This document shows, piece by piece, positions 1 through 8,999 of a stretch of DNA of 64,000 bases. The stretch is from Micromonospora echinospora (GTDB lineage Bacteria > Actinomycetota > Actinomycetes > Mycobacteriales > Micromonosporaceae): assembly GCF_900091495.1 (NCBI RefSeq), contig NZ_LT607413.1, positions 558,001 through 622,000 of the forward strand, written 5' to 3'. The notes under the pieces were generated by a model. The model was given only the letters and a program-made list of their open reading frames with translations, had not been told where the DNA came from and made no database searches. Position numbers and translations under genes: made by a program. Every line of letters starts with the position of its first letter. Within the stretch, counting starts at the first letter, position 1.

Positions 1-391
1 CGTTGCGGATCGCCACCTTGGCTTCCTCACCCTTCTGCCGGGCGACCTTGATCATGTCGCGCCGGCGCTCCTCGGTCATCTGCGGGAGCAGGATGCGCAG
101 CTGGTTGCCCTCGTTGTTGGGGTTGACGCCCAGGTCGGAGTCCCGGATCGCCTTCTCCATCGCGCCGAGCTGCGAGTTGTCGTACGGCTTGATGATCGCC
201 ATCCGCGGCTCGGGGACCGCGACCGAGGCCATCTGGGTCAGCGGCGTGGGGGTGCCGTAGTAGTCGATGATGACCTTGGAGAACATGTTCGGAGTGGCCC
301 GCCCGGTGCGGATCGCGCCGAACTCCTCCTTGGCGTGCTCGACCGCACGCTCCATCTTCTCCTCGGCCTCGAGGAGGGTGTCGTCGATCAC
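1..391 (-). CDS. frr: Ribosome recycling factor (3' part beyond window)
   Basis: The first 130 codons are visible; the C-terminal end lies beyond base 1. RRF works with EF-G to split the post-termination ribosome and release mRNA and tRNA. The GTG start at 391 reads [13 protein letters not shown] and is preceded by AAGGAGGCGAGG. The family hallmarks [15 protein letters not shown] and the stretch ending VNPNNEGN are intact, followed by the basic [10 protein letters not shown] helix. It lies 55 bp downstream of pyrH in the usual rpsB-tsf-pyrH-frr order, so it is probably cotranscribed. The family is about 185 residues, so roughly 55 are missing here. Confidence 0.97.
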   Translation of the reverse strand, partial: MIDDTLLEAEEKMERAVEHAKEEFGAIRTGRATPNMFSKVIIDYYGTPTPLTQMASVAVPEPRMAIIKPYDNSQLGAMEKAIRDSDLGVNPNNEGNQLRILLPQMTEERRRDMIKVARQKGEEAKVAIRN

Positions 392-446
392 CTGTCCCCT
401 CGCCTCCTTCTTGTGCTCGTTGTGGGCCTGTCGTGTCGATGGCCGG

Positions 447-1214
447 TCAGGCGGTGATCAGCGTGCCGATCCGGTCGCCGGCCACCGCACGGATGATGGT
501 GTCCTCACCCTGGGCGCCGAAGACCAGCATCGGCAGACCGTTCTCCATGCAGAGGCTGAACGCGGCGGCGTCGGCCACCCGGAGGTTGCGGCGCAGCGCC
601 TCGGAGAAGGTGATCGAGTCGATCTTGCTGGCGGTGGGGTCGAGGTTCGGGTCGGCGGTGTAGACGCCGTCCACGCCGTTCTTGCTCATCAGCACCACGT
701 CGGCGCGGATCTCCAGGGCCCGCTGGGCGGCCACCGTGTCGGTGGAGAAGTACGGCATGCCCGCGCCGGCGCCGAAGATGACCACCCGGCCCTTCTCCAG
801 GTGCCGGATCGCGCGCAACGGAATGTACGGCTCGGCGACCTGGGCCATCGTGATCGCGGACTGCACCCGCGTCTCGATGCCCTCCTTCTCCAGGAAGTCC
901 TGCAGTGCCAGGCAGTTCATCACGGTGCCCAGCATGCCCATGTAGTCGGCGCGGGCACGGTCCATGCCACGCTTCTGCAACTCCGCGCCCCGGAAGAAGT
1001 TACCGCCACCGATCACCACGGAGACCTGCACGCCGCGGCGGACCACGGTGGCGATCTGCCGGGCGATGGCCTGCACGACATCCGGGTCGACGCCGATCGC
1101 GCCGCCGCCGAAGACCTCACCGGAGAGCTTGAGCACGACCCGCCGGGCCCGGCCGGGTGGCGGTGCCGTCGGATCGTCCGCCGCCCGGGTCCGATCACTC
1201 ACAACCTGCGTCAT
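447..1214 (-). CDS. pyrH: UMP kinase
   Basis: Phosphorylates UMP to UDP with ATP in pyrimidine nucleotide synthesis; cytosolic hexamer of the amino-acid-kinase fold. Visible signatures are [12 protein letters not shown] near the N-terminus (phosphate-binding Lys), [11 protein letters not shown], the [12 protein letters not shown] segment and [14 protein letters not shown]. The 255-residue product is typical, with an about 22-residue actinobacterial N-terminal extension. I chose the ATG at 1214, read MTQVVSD; an in-frame GTG at 1238 would add eight residues, but the purine-rich GAGGGGAAGGGCGG fits the ATG better. It lies 162 bp downstream of tsf, a gap large enough for a promoter or attenuator. 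Confidence 0.96.
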   Translation of the reverse strand: MTQVVSDRTRAADDPTAPPPGRARRVVLKLSGEVFGGGAIGVDPDVVQAIARQIATVVRRGVQVSVVIGGGNFFRGAELQKRGMDRARADYMGMLGTVMNCLALQDFLEKEGIETRVQSAITMAQVAEPYIPLRAIRHLEKGRVVIFGAGAGMPYFSTDTVAAQRALEIRADVVLMSKNGVDGVYTADPNLDPTASKIDSITFSEALRRNLRVADAAAFSLCMENGLPMLVFGAQGEDTIIRAVAGDRIGTLITA

Positions 1215-1376
1215 CCGACCGCCCTTCCCCTCGCGCACATACCGCGCGCCGCGTCCCTGCGTCTCTGCCCGATGTCGACCCTATGTGACGAGGAGGCCGC
1301 GGTGCCTGTGACGTACACCTGCGACCTCCTCCTCGACGTTCCTGCCCACCGGACGCGGACGCGCCCGGTGACCGGC

Positions 1377-2204
1377 TCAGGCCTGGCCGACCTCGAACCG
1401 CAGGAAGCGGGTCACCTCGATGCCGGCCTCGGCCAGCACCTGCTTGACCGTCTTCTTGTTGTCGGCGACCGACGCCTGCTCGACCAGGACGTAGTCCTTG
1501 AAGAAGGCGTTCACCCGACCCTCGACGATCTTCGGCAGCGCCGCCTCGGGCTTGTTCTCCTCGCGGGCGGTCTGCTCGGCGATCCGCCGCTCGGACTCCA
1601 CCACGTCGGCCGGGACCTCGTCGCGGGTGAGGTACTTCGGCCGCATCGCGGCGATCTGCATGGCGATGGCCCGGGCGTCCGAGTCGGCCGCCTCGTCGCT
1701 CTTGCCGGTGTACTCCACCAGCACGCCGACGGCGGGCGGCAGGTCCTGGCTCTTGCGGTGCAGGTAGACGGCGGTGGTGCCGTCGACCTTGGCGAAGCGG
1801 TTCAGCACCAGCTTCTCACCGATCTTGGCGGACTGCTCCTGGACCAGGTCGGCGACGCTCTTGCCGTCGATGGTGCTCGCCAGCAGCTCCTCGGCGGTGG
1901 CGGCGTCGCTGCGCTCGCCGTGCTCGACGAGCTGCTGGGCCAGGGCGATGAAGGCGTCGTTCTTGGCGACGAAGTCGGTCTCGCAGTTGAGCTCCAGCAG
2001 TGCCTTGCCGGAGTGCGCGACCAGGCCGTTGGCGGCGGTCCGACCGGCCCGCTTGCCGACGTCCTTGGCACCCTTGACACGCAGGATCTCGATGGCCTTG
2101 TCGAAGTCGCCCTCGGCCTCGGTCAGCGCCTTCTTGGAGTCCATCATGCCGGCGCCGGTGAGGTCGCGGAGCTTCTTGACGTCCGCGGCGGTGAAGTTGG
2201 ACAT
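1377..2204 (-). CDS. tsf: Elongation factor Ts
   Basis: Nucleotide exchange factor that regenerates EF-Tu-GTP. The 275-residue product opens with [16 protein letters not shown] and contains the EF-Tu contact motif [12 protein letters not shown], then the TDFVAKND segment of the core domain. The C-terminal part ([16 protein letters not shown]) matches the usual dimerisation and C-terminal module. The open frame continues upstream to 2345, but the ATG at 2204, preceded by GAAGAGAGAGCC, begins the conserved N-terminus, so the extra 47 codons are not used. A stable hairpin separates it from rpsB upstream. Confidence 0.97.
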   Translation of the reverse strand: MSNFTAADVKKLRDLTGAGMMDSKKALTEAEGDFDKAIEILRVKGAKDVGKRAGRTAANGLVAHSGKALLELNCETDFVAKNDAFIALAQQLVEHGERSDAATAEELLASTIDGKSVADLVQEQSAKIGEKLVLNRFAKVDGTTAVYLHRKSQDLPPAVGVLVEYTGKSDEAADSDARAIAMQIAAMRPKYLTRDEVPADVVESERRIAEQTAREENKPEAALPKIVEGRVNAFFKDYVLVEQASVADNKKTVKQVLAEAGIEVTRFLRFEVGQA

Positions 2205-2302
2205 GGCTCTCTCTTCGGTGTTGAGGCTCGGTGGGATGGTCTGGGGCGCCGGTCGTCCGGGAGCGGACCGGACGCGGCGCGGAGCCGGCGCGGCCGGCGG
2301 GT

Positions 2303-2336
2303 CCGCCGCTCCCGCCCACCGGGGCGGGAGCGGCGG
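2303..2336 (-). terminator. Hairpin between rpsB and tsf (attenuator or partial terminator)
   Basis: A perfect 15-bp inverted repeat (arms 2303-2317 and 2322-2336, left arm CCGCCGCTCCCGCCC) with a 4-nt loop begins 5 bp after the rpsB stop codon. It has no T-tract. In other bacteria rpsB and tsf are known to be separated by an attenuator or processing site; a similar role here is inferred from the structure and position. Confidence 0.7.
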
Positions 2337-2341
2337 TCCGG

Positions 2342-3196
2342 TCACTCCGCGGCGGCGGCCGCCGGCTGCTCCGCGGCAGGCGCTGCCGGCTGCTCCTCGT
2401 CGGCCTTCTTCGGCTCCTCGAGCAGCTCACGCTCCCACTCGGGCAGCGGCTCGTCGGCGCCGACGGTGCCCGCCTCGGGCTTCTCGTCGGCGCCGCGACG
2501 CCGGCCGGAACGGGCGATCAGGCCGTCGGCGACGGCGGCGGCCACGACCTTGGTCAGCAGCTCGGCCGAGCGGATCGCGTCGTCGTTGCCCGGGATCGGG
2601 AAGTCGACCTCGTCCGGGTCGCAGTTGGTGTCGAGGACCGCGATGACCGGGATGTTCAGCTTCCGCGCCTCGTCGACCGCGATGTGCTCCTTCTTGGTGT
2701 CGACCACCCAGATCGCGGCCGGGAGCTTCTGCATGTCCCGCAGGCCACCGAGGGTGCGGGTCAGCTTGATCTTCTCGCGGGAGAGCTGGAGGGTCTCCTT
2801 CTTGGTGTAGCCGGCGGCGGTGCCGCTGAGGTCGCCGAGGGCCTCCAGCTCCTTCATCCGCTGGAGCCGCTTGTACACCGTCTGGAAGTTGGTCAGCATG
2901 CCACCCAGCCAGCGGTGGTTGACGTACGGCTGACCGACCCGGGTCGCCTGCTCGGCGATGGCCTCCTGGGCCTGCTTCTTGGTGCCGACGAAGAGAATGC
3001 TGCCGCCCTCGGCGACGGTGTTGCGCACGAAGTCGTACGCCTTCTCGATGTAGTCGAGGGTCTGGCGCAGGTCGATGATGTAGATGCCGTTGCGCTCGGT
3101 CATGATGAAGCGCTTCATCTTCGGGTTCCAGCGCCGGGTCTGGTGCCCGAAGTGGACACCGCTTTCCAGCAGCTGACGCATGGTCACGACGGCCAT
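2342..3196 (-). CDS. rpsB: 30S ribosomal protein S2
   Basis: Small-subunit protein needed for S1 and mRNA docking. The ATG at 3196 gives [19 protein letters not shown], followed by [11 protein letters not shown] and [11 protein letters not shown], all typical of S2. The core ends near residue 235 and is followed by an about 45-residue Glu/Ala/Pro-rich tail ([11 protein letters not shown] at the end), common in actinobacteria and presumably disordered. It is 284 residues long. It is the first gene of the rpsB-tsf-pyrH-frr cluster and has a leader of about 170 nt with a -10-like TACACT. Confidence 0.97.
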   Translation of the reverse strand: MAVVTMRQLLESGVHFGHQTRRWNPKMKRFIMTERNGIYIIDLRQTLDYIEKAYDFVRNTVAEGGSILFVGTKKQAQEAIAEQATRVGQPYVNHRWLGGMLTNFQTVYKRLQRMKELEALGDLSGTAAGYTKKETLQLSREKIKLTRTLGGLRDMQKLPAAIWVVDTKKEHIAVDEARKLNIPVIAVLDTNCDPDEVDFPIPGNDDAIRSAELLTKVVAAAVADGLIARSGRRRGADEKPEAGTVGADEPLPEWERELLEEPKKADEEQPAAPAAEQPAAAAAE

Positions 3197-3376
3197 GGTG
3201 GGGTACTCCTCGAAAAGATCCCTGGTTGTCACGCCCGGCCGGCGGCCGGGCGTCCTGGCGCCTTGTCGCCGGTCATGGTGGGCCCGATCGGCATCGGGAC
3301 CAGGGGACCGTCGCCCCACGGGGAACCGTGGAGAGGACGCGCGAAGTCGACCGCGCGAGGCGGTCGCCAGTCGACA

Positions 3377-3382
3377 AGTGTA
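3377..3382 (-). promoter_or_regulatory. Possible rpsB -10 element
   Basis: On the minus strand TACACT fits the TANNNT -10 pattern of the main actinobacterial sigma factor. No clear -35 is visible. It would give rpsB a leader of roughly 170 nt, which could house S2 autoregulation. The rest of 3197-3559 holds no gene I can support. Confidence 0.35.
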
Positions 3383-3482
3383 CGCCCCCACCCGACCCCC
3401 TACCCCCGGGGTGCACCAGGACGGGCCGTGGTCAGCGCCGGCCGGGTACGGACGTCGCGGGCCGGCCGGGCGCCACAGGGCC

Positions 3483-3514
3483 GGTGCCGACGAACGGGCA
3501 CGCCCGCCGGCACC
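3483..3514 (-). terminator. Candidate terminator after the repeat membrane protein
   Basis: Nested inverted repeat: outer arms GGTGCCG (3483-3489) and CGGCACC (3508-3514), with inner GGGC/GCCC pairing. It lies about 45 bp beyond the stop codon of the minus-strand gene at 3560. There is no T-run, as usual in such GC-rich genomes. Confidence 0.4.
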
Positions 3515-3559
3515 GTGGAAGGGCGGCGGGCGCGTGCCGTGTAGGGGCGGCGGGAATGC

Positions 3560-4873
3560 TCAGCGGGCGGCGAGCGCGGCCGCGAGGAAGAGCACCAGTC
3601 CGACGGTCAGGTACGCGGTAGGCGGGCGCAGCCAGCCACGGCTCCCCTCGGCCAGCGCCAGCCCGCCGGTACGCAGCCCGTAGAGACCGGCACCGAAGAT
3701 CGGCAGACCGCCGACCAGGAAGATTCCCACGACGACGTGGGAGACCGGCGCCGGATCGGCGGTCAGCCCGTGCAGCAGCACCCGCAGGGCGGGAACCTCG
3801 AAGACCAGCACCACCAGGGCGATAAGGACCGCGAGCGCCGGACGGCGGGTTCGGTAGACGCCGTCCCCGACGGCGGGACCCGGGCGACCGAGCGCACCCG
3901 TCCCGGGGTAACCCAGCGGATCCACGCCCGGCGGCGGCAGGTCGGCACGTGGCATGACCGGCGGCATCGGGCCGGTCGGCATCTCCAGCGGATGCGGCGG
4001 CTCGACGGCCGGGCCCGCCTCGACACCACGGTCGAGGTCGACGCCACGACCGGCGTCGCCACGGCCGAGGTCGACGCCACGACCCAGGTCGGCACCACGG
4101 TCCAGGTCGACGCCCCGGCCGACGTCCACGCCACGGTCGAGATCGGCGCCCCGACGGTCCAGGTCGACGCCCCGGCCGGCGTCCAGACCACGGTCGAGAT
4201 CGGCGCCCCGACGGTCCAGGTCGATCCCGCGACCGTGGTCGGCACCAAGTCCGGCTTCGACGCTCCGGACCGGGTCCACGCTCCGGCCGACGTCGACCGG
4301 CCGGCCCGGCTCGGCGACCCGACCCACCTCGCCCGTGCGGGACGGCTCGACGACCGGGTAGCCACCGAACGGGGGCTGCCGCACGGGGTCCGGAACCCGC
4401 GCCCGATCCGGCGTCTCGACATCGTCCCGGAAGGCATCGACCTCCTCCCGGAAGGAGTCGACGTCCTCCCGGAAGGCCAGTTCGTCCCCGGCGGACCGCT
4501 CGCGGGAACGGCGGGAGGCACGCTCGCCCCGTAGGTCACTCCCGGTGACTCCGCTCGCCGTGGAGTCGGCGCGTCGGGATCGAGACGCCCGGTAACTCTC
4601 CGCGTCCGAACGCTCCACCCCCAGTGGGTCGTCCTCGCGGTATCGGCCCGGCTCGGCATACCGGCTCGTCGGGGGATCGGTCAGGTCGCCGTACCGTCGC
4701 TCACCGGTGTCACCGCGCTGCTCAGGCGTCCGGAAGTCGTCACCCCGGTAGCGGTCATCGCCACCCGCGTGCCACTCGGACTCGCCGTAGCCACGGTCAC
4801 CGGAGTGCCAACGCGACTCCTGATCTTCAGGGAAGCTCCGTCGTCCGTCCACGACCGGCACCGTATGTGACAC
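3560..4873 (-). CDS. Membrane protein with long hydrophilic Asp/Arg/Gly repeat domain
   Basis: Not a family I recognise. About 330 N-terminal residues are hydrophilic and rich in Asp, Arg, Gly and Glu, with no signal peptide. Around residues 215-285 they form degenerate heptad- to decapeptide-like repeats such as GVDLDRG, GADLDRG and GVDVGRG. A Pro-rich linker follows ([13 protein letters not shown]), then three hydrophobic segments near residues 335-358, 368-390 and 412-435, ending in [10 protein letters not shown]. The protein is therefore likely anchored by its C-terminus with the acidic/basic domain in the cytoplasm. I chose the GTG at 4873, the first start after which the hydrophilic composition is steady; its ribosome site is weak, so the N-terminus is uncertain. 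It lies alone between rpsB and the divergent yraN. Confidence 0.75.
   Translation of the reverse strand: MSHTVPVVDGRRSFPEDQESRWHSGDRGYGESEWHAGGDDRYRGDDFRTPEQRGDTGERRYGDLTDPPTSRYAEPGRYREDDPLGVERSDAESYRASRSRRADSTASGVTGSDLRGERASRRSRERSAGDELAFREDVDSFREEVDAFRDDVETPDRARVPDPVRQPPFGGYPVVEPSRTGEVGRVAEPGRPVDVGRSVDPVRSVEAGLGADHGRGIDLDRRGADLDRGLDAGRGVDLDRRGADLDRGVDVGRGVDLDRGADLGRGVDLGRGDAGRGVDLDRGVEAGPAVEPPHPLEMPTGPMPPVMPRADLPPPGVDPLGYPGTGALGRPGPAVGDGVYRTRRPALAVLIALVVLVFEVPALRVLLHGLTADPAPVSHVVVGIFLVGGLPIFGAGLYGLRTGGLALAEGSRGWLRPPTAYLTVGLVLFLAAALAAR
4131..4224. repeat. 37-bp exact direct repeat inside the repeat-domain gene
   Basis: Bases 4131-4167 and 4188-4224 are identical over 37 bp, spaced 57 bp start to start (19 codons, in frame). 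They encode part of the [12 protein letters not shown] repeats. Shorter degenerate copies extend over about 4020-4280. The exact copies suggest recent slippage or unequal exchange. Confidence 0.9.
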
Positions 4874-5007
4874 GGACCATCCCGCGCCATTCGCCGCTCC
4901 GAGATCACCTTCACCTACCCTGTTCGTTACTCGGAGTACAGATCGACGGGCTATCGCCCGGGATCGCCGCCAGCCGGCCATAGCACGGCCGGGGCATGAT
5001 CGTCCGG

Positions 5008-5035
5008 CTGTCCACAGCCGCCCCCGTCGTCCACA
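5008..5035 (+). promoter_or_regulatory. Pair of DnaA-box-like 9-mers
   Basis: CTGTCCACA (5008-5016) and TCGTCCACA (5027-5035) each differ by one base from the actinobacterial DnaA box TTGTCCACA. They are 19 bp apart, in the same orientation, in the divergent intergenic region upstream of yraN. Function is unproven. Confidence 0.3.
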
Positions 5036-5087
5036 GGCGGGCGGTCCGGAGCTGCGGCAGCGGACCCGGCCGAGGCACGGTGCCGGC

Positions 5088-5447
5088 ATGACGAGACGAA
5101 GCCAGGCGGTCGGCGCGTACGGCGAACGGTGCGCCGTCCGACACCTGATCGGGACGGGGCTGCGCCCGGTCGCCCGTAACTGGCGCTGCCCGGAGGGCGA
5201 GATCGACATCATCGCCTGGGACGGCGACGTCCTCGCCTTCTGCGAGGTCAAGACCCGCCGCGACGGCAGCTTCGGCAGTCCCGCCGAGGCCGTCGTCCCG
5301 ACCAAGGCCCGCCGGCTGCGGGGGCTCGCCGTGCGGTGGCTGGCCGAGACCGGGACCCGCGCGGACGACCTGCGCTTCGACGTGGTGTCGGTGCGCCTCT
5401 CCGCCGCCGGGGCCGCCCGCGTCGAGCACCTCAAGGGTGCGTTCTGA
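5088..5447 (+). CDS. YraN/UPF0102 endonuclease-like protein
   Basis: A 119-residue member of the UPF0102 family, which has a restriction-endonuclease-like fold and unknown function. Visible marks: [12 protein letters not shown] at the N-terminus, then [16 protein letters not shown] and [15 protein letters not shown], which carry the E-x-D ... E-V-K catalytic pattern of nuclease-fold proteins. It stands just upstream of the yifB-dprA pair, an arrangement widely conserved in actinobacteria and suggesting a role in DNA processing. The stop is 15 bp before the yifB start, so the three genes are probably one operon. Confidence 0.9.
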   Translation: MTRRSQAVGAYGERCAVRHLIGTGLRPVARNWRCPEGEIDIIAWDGDVLAFCEVKTRRDGSFGSPAEAVVPTKARRLRGLAVRWLAETGTRADDLRFDVVSVRLSAAGAARVEHLKGAF

Positions 5448-5462
5448 GATGGGTGGCCGCCG

Positions 5463-6983
5463 GTGAGCTACGCCAGGGTGCTCTGCGTCGGCCTGGTCGG
5501 GATGACCGGGCACCTGGTGGAGGTGGAGGCCGACCTGGCGCCGGGACTACCCGCCCTCGCGATCAGCGGACTGCCGGACACCGCGCTGCACGAGGCCCGG
5601 GACCGGGTCCGGGCGGCGATCGTCAACTCCGGCGAGACCTGGCCCAACCGCCGCATCACCCTCAACCTGCTGCCGGCGACACTGCCGAAGTTCGGTTCGG
5701 CCTTCGACCTGGCCATCGCGGCGGCCCTGCTCGGCAGCGCGGGCCAGCTTCCGCTGCTGCCCCTGGAGGGGGTGGTGCTCCTCGGCGAGTTGGGGCTCGA
5801 CGGGGCGGTGCGGCCGGTCCGGGGCGTCCTGCCGATGGTCGCCGCCGCGGCCCGCGCCGGGGTGAGCCGGGCGATCGTGCCGGTGCAGAACGCCGCCGAG
5901 GCCGCGGTGGTTCCCGGGGTGCGGGTCCGCGCGGCCGACAGCCTGCACCGGCTGGTGGCCTTCGTCCGGGACGGCACCCCGCTGGCCGAACCACCACCCG
6001 CCGCCGCGACCACCACCGCGACCGGTCCGGACCTCGCCGACGTGGCCGGGCAGGGATACGCCCGCCGGGCGTTGGAGGTGACCGCGGCGGGTGGTCACCA
6101 CCTGGCGCTGCTCGGGCCACCCGGTACCGGCAAGACCATGCTCGCCGAGCGGCTCCCGTCGATCCTTCCGGCGCTGGACGACGAGGCCGCCCTGGAGGTC
6201 ACCGCACTGCACTCGATCGCCGGTCTGCTGCCACCCGGCGGTGAGCTGCTGCGCCGGCCGCCGTTCCAGGCCCCGCACCACACCGCGACCGTGCCGGCTC
6301 TCATCGGGGGTGGTCCGGGACTGGCCCGGCCCGGCGCGGTCTCGCTGGCCCACCGGGGGGTCCTCTTCCTCGACGAGGCCCCGGAGTTCACCCGGAGCGC
6401 GCTGGAGGCCCTGCGGCAACCCCTGGAGGACGGACACGTCCACCTCGCCCGGGCCCGGGGCGCCGCCGAATACCCGGCGCGGATCCAGTTGGTGCTGGCG
6501 GCCAACCCCTGCCCCTGCGCGCGGCCGGTGGGGGACATCGCCTGCGAGTGCAGCCCGCTGGCCCGCCGTCGCTACCTCGGCCGCCTCTCCGGCCCGCTGC
6601 GGGACCGGATCGACGTCCAGGTGACGGTGCCGCCGTTGCGCGCCGCCCAGCTGATGGGGACGGGTGAGGTGGCCGAGCCGTCGGCGGTGGTGGCGGCCCG
6701 GGTCGCGGCGGCCCGTTCGGCGGCCGCCGAACGGTGGGCGGCGGTCGGTCACCGCCTCAACGCGGAGCTGCCCGGTCCGGTGCTGCGCCGCCCGCCGTTC
6801 CGGCTGCCCGCCGGGGACACCGCCGAGCTGCGCCGACGACTGGACACCGGATCGCTCTCCGCCCGGGGCTTCGACCGGATCATCCGACTGGCCTGGAGCA
6901 TCGCCGACCTGGACGGCCGGGCCCGTCCGGACCGGGACGACGTGTGGGAGGCGATCGGCCTCCGGACGGGAGAAGAGGCATGA
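5463..6983 (+). CDS. YifB/ComM-family Mg-chelatase-like AAA+ ATPase
   Basis: A 506-residue ATPase of the ComM/YifB family; ComM is a hexameric branch-migration helicase that aids integration of transformed DNA. N-terminal Lon-like ChlI domain (residues about 20-145), then Walker [13 protein letters not shown] near 216-227, Walker [12 protein letters not shown] near 300, and the family motif NPCPC followed by cysteines in DIACECSP. The C-terminal lid contains [15 protein letters not shown]. The GTG at 5463 begins [13 protein letters not shown], a standard start. Its TGA overlaps the dprA ATG (ATGA), showing translational coupling. Confidence 0.93.
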   Translation: MSYARVLCVGLVGMTGHLVEVEADLAPGLPALAISGLPDTALHEARDRVRAAIVNSGETWPNRRITLNLLPATLPKFGSAFDLAIAAALLGSAGQLPLLPLEGVVLLGELGLDGAVRPVRGVLPMVAAAARAGVSRAIVPVQNAAEAAVVPGVRVRAADSLHRLVAFVRDGTPLAEPPPAAATTTATGPDLADVAGQGYARRALEVTAAGGHHLALLGPPGTGKTMLAERLPSILPALDDEAALEVTALHSIAGLLPPGGELLRRPPFQAPHHTATVPALIGGGPGLARPGAVSLAHRGVLFLDEAPEFTRSALEALRQPLEDGHVHLARARGAAEYPARIQLVLAANPCPCARPVGDIACECSPLARRRYLGRLSGPLRDRIDVQVTVPPLRAAQLMGTGEVAEPSAVVAARVAAARSAAAERWAAVGHRLNAELPGPVLRRPPFRLPAGDTAELRRRLDTGSLSARGFDRIIRLAWSIADLDGRARPDRDDVWEAIGLRTGEEA

Positions 6984-8329
6984 CCGACCACGACCACGCC
7001 GACCGGCTGGCCCGCATCGCGCTGACCTGGCTCGCCGAGCCCGGCAACTGGCCGGTGTACCGCCTGGTCGCCGAACTCGGTGCGGTCGCCGCGCTCGATC
7101 TGCTGCTCGACGGAGGCGCACCGGAGGAACGACTACGTCGGGCCGTGGCCGCCCGGGCCGGGTCCGCCGATCCACGGGCGGTGTCGGCGCAGGCCCTGGC
7201 ACGTACCGAGCGGTTGGGGGCCCGCCTGGTCACCCCGGCCGACGCCGAGTGGCCGGGCCGGGTCGGTGACCTGAACCGGCTGGTGCTGTCCGGCGCCAGT
7301 CGATGGGTGGACACCGAGACGGCCCCGCCGCTGTGCTTCTGGGTGCGCGGCGGCTGGCCGCTCGACGAGGCGCTGGACCGGTCGGTGGCGGTCGTCGGTG
7401 CGCGGGCCGCCACCTCGTACGGGGTGCATGTGGCCACCGAACTCGGGTACGGGCTCGCCGATCGGGAGTGGACGGTGGTCTCCGGTGGGGCGTTCGGCAT
7501 CGACGCCGCCGCGCACCGGGGGGCGTTGAACGCCGGAGGCGTGACGGTGGCGGTGCTCGCCTGCGGGGTGGACCGGCCGTACCCGATGGGCAACAGCGCC
7601 CTCTTCGACCGGATCGCCGAGACCGGCCTGCTGGTCAGCGAGTGGATGCCGGGCGCCGAGCCGCTGCGTCCCCGGTTCCTGATCCGTAACCGGGTCATCG
7701 CCGTGGCCACCCTGGGCAGCGTGCTGGTGGAGGCGTCGGCACGCAGCGGGGCCACGCAGACCATGCGGCGGGCGCTCGCCGTCGGCCGTCCGGCGATGGT
7801 GGTGCCCGGTCCGGTCACCTCGGCCATGTCGGTCGGGGCGCACGAGCTGCTCCGCGAGTACGAGTCGGCCCGGCTGGTCACCGGCGTGCCGCACGTGCTG
7901 GAGGAGGTCGGGCGGATCGGTGTCGACCTCGCTCCCCCGGCCCGGGGGCCGCACCGTCCCGGCGACCTGCTCGACGACGAGGCGGCGCTGCTGCGGGAGT
8001 CGTTGCCCCGGCGGGGTGTGGTGGGCCCGGACGTGCTCGCCGCCCGGGCCGGGCTGGACGTCCGGACGGCGTTGCGCAAGCTCGCCCTGCTCGAGGAGCT
8101 GGGCCTGGTGGTGCGCCGCGACGGCGGTTACGCGATTCCGCCGCGACGCGGCGACCCGCCGGTCCCGGGGACCGGCGCGGGACCGCCCGGCACCGACCAG
8201 CGGGCCGGTCCGGCAGCCGGGGGCGGATCCGACTGTCCGGTGGCCACGACCGGGCCCGAGCCGGCATCGCGGGTCAGTCCCCCTCCAACCGGATCTCCAC
8301 GTCGTGCCTCCGCATGCACCGACGGGTGA
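6980..8329 (+). CDS. dprA: DNA processing protein DprA
   Basis: Binds ssDNA and loads RecA during DNA uptake and recombination. The Rossmann-like core contains VGARAATSYG, SGGAFGIDAAAHRGAL (consensus SGGARGID with Phe replacing Arg), PRFLIRNRVIA and EASARSGATQTMRRAL. A C-terminal winged-helix segment (DVRTALRKLALLEELG) follows. The last about 65 residues are a low-complexity Pro/Gly tail. Length 449 residues. The start is the ATG overlapping the yifB stop. The 3' end overlaps the convergent hypothetical gene by 56 bp. Confidence 0.94.
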   Translation: MTDHDHADRLARIALTWLAEPGNWPVYRLVAELGAVAALDLLLDGGAPEERLRRAVAARAGSADPRAVSAQALARTERLGARLVTPADAEWPGRVGDLNRLVLSGASRWVDTETAPPLCFWVRGGWPLDEALDRSVAVVGARAATSYGVHVATELGYGLADREWTVVSGGAFGIDAAAHRGALNAGGVTVAVLACGVDRPYPMGNSALFDRIAETGLLVSEWMPGAEPLRPRFLIRNRVIAVATLGSVLVEASARSGATQTMRRALAVGRPAMVVPGPVTSAMSVGAHELLREYESARLVTGVPHVLEEVGRIGVDLAPPARGPHRPGDLLDDEAALLRESLPRRGVVGPDVLAARAGLDVRTALRKLALLEELGLVVRRDGGYAIPPRRGDPPVPGTGAGPPGTDQRAGPAAGGGSDCPVATTGPEPASRVSPPPTGSPRRASACTDG

Positions 8330-8615
8330 GCGCCGCCAGGCTCCGGATCCGGGTCATCTCCGCCGGGGAGGAGGCGACCTCGGCGAGGCAGCGCAGCTCG
8401 GCCATGAGCCGGGGCGCCTCCGGGGCGCTCACGACGAGTTCCCCGGTGGGATCGAACCGGTCCAGCAGCGGCGTGCGTCCGCCACCCCGTGCGCGGGTGA
8501 GCAGCCGCAGCAACACGTCGTCGGAGTCGTCCACCACCTCGACCGGGACATAGGAGCAACGGCGGGCGGGACCGGCGGACCGGACCACCCGGTAGAGCAC
8601 GACATCCAAACCCAT
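8274..8615 (-). CDS. Hypothetical protein, 113 residues
   Basis: No recognised family. The product begins MGLDVVLYRVVRS and contains an acidic-aliphatic stretch (VEVVDDSDDVLLRLL) and a C-terminal basic helix-like part (LAALTRRCMRRHDVEIRL). No signal peptide or membrane segment. Codon use (G/C-rich third positions) is consistent with coding, and the start at 8615 is the one after which composition becomes protein-like; the frame is open further upstream to 9464 but that part is the shadow of xerC. Its last 56 bp lie antisense to the dprA tail. Confidence 0.7.
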   Translation of the reverse strand: MGLDVVLYRVVRSAGPARRCSYVPVEVVDDSDDVLLRLLTRARGGGRTPLLDRFDPTGELVVSAPEAPRLMAELRCLAEVASSPAEMTRIRSLAALTRRCMRRHDVEIRLEGD

Positions 8616-8999
8616 CCGGCCGCCTCCGCCCGTCGACGTCTGCCTGACCCGTACCGGACCGGCCCCACCTCGACGAGCGGACGTCAGGCACGACGACCAC
8701 GTCACCGGCGAGCCGGGACGGCCCCACGACCGGGGATGCCGCTGTCGGCGGCACCGGACGGTCGGGGCCGGCGGGTCCGCCGCGCTGCCACCCGCCTGCT
8801 TCCGACCGTAAGCTGAACCGGTGCAGCGGGACAACCACATCCCGGCGTGGTGCGCGCGTCGGCTCCCCGGCGGCCGGGTGGTCGGGTCCGGCCGAGACCG
8901 GCCCCACCCGTCGAGGACCGGCCCCACCCGCGTGCCCCACGCCGATCGGCTCACCACGGCCGACGGCGGTGGCGTCCCAGGCCGGTCGGCGGACCGCCG
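8616..8999. other. Intergenic region with GACCGGCCCCACC repeats
   Basis: This 384-bp divergent spacer contains three copies of the 13-mer GACCGGCCCCACC: 8657-8669, 8896-8908 and 8916-8928, the last two forming a 20-bp tandem unit. Any promoters for the flanking genes are presumably here, but I see no clear -35/-10 pair and no gene. Confidence 0.5.

Noticed and set aside
267..2810. 847-residue plus-strand open frame
   Set aside because: It lies antisense to frr, pyrH, tsf and rpsB; composition is His/Arg/Gly/Asp-rich without domains. Long antisense frames are expected at this G/C content.
34..5434. Start of the repeat membrane protein at 5434 instead of 4873
   Set aside because: The additional frame is antisense to yraN and Arg/Ser/Pro-rich; the composition changes to protein-like only after the GTG at 4873.
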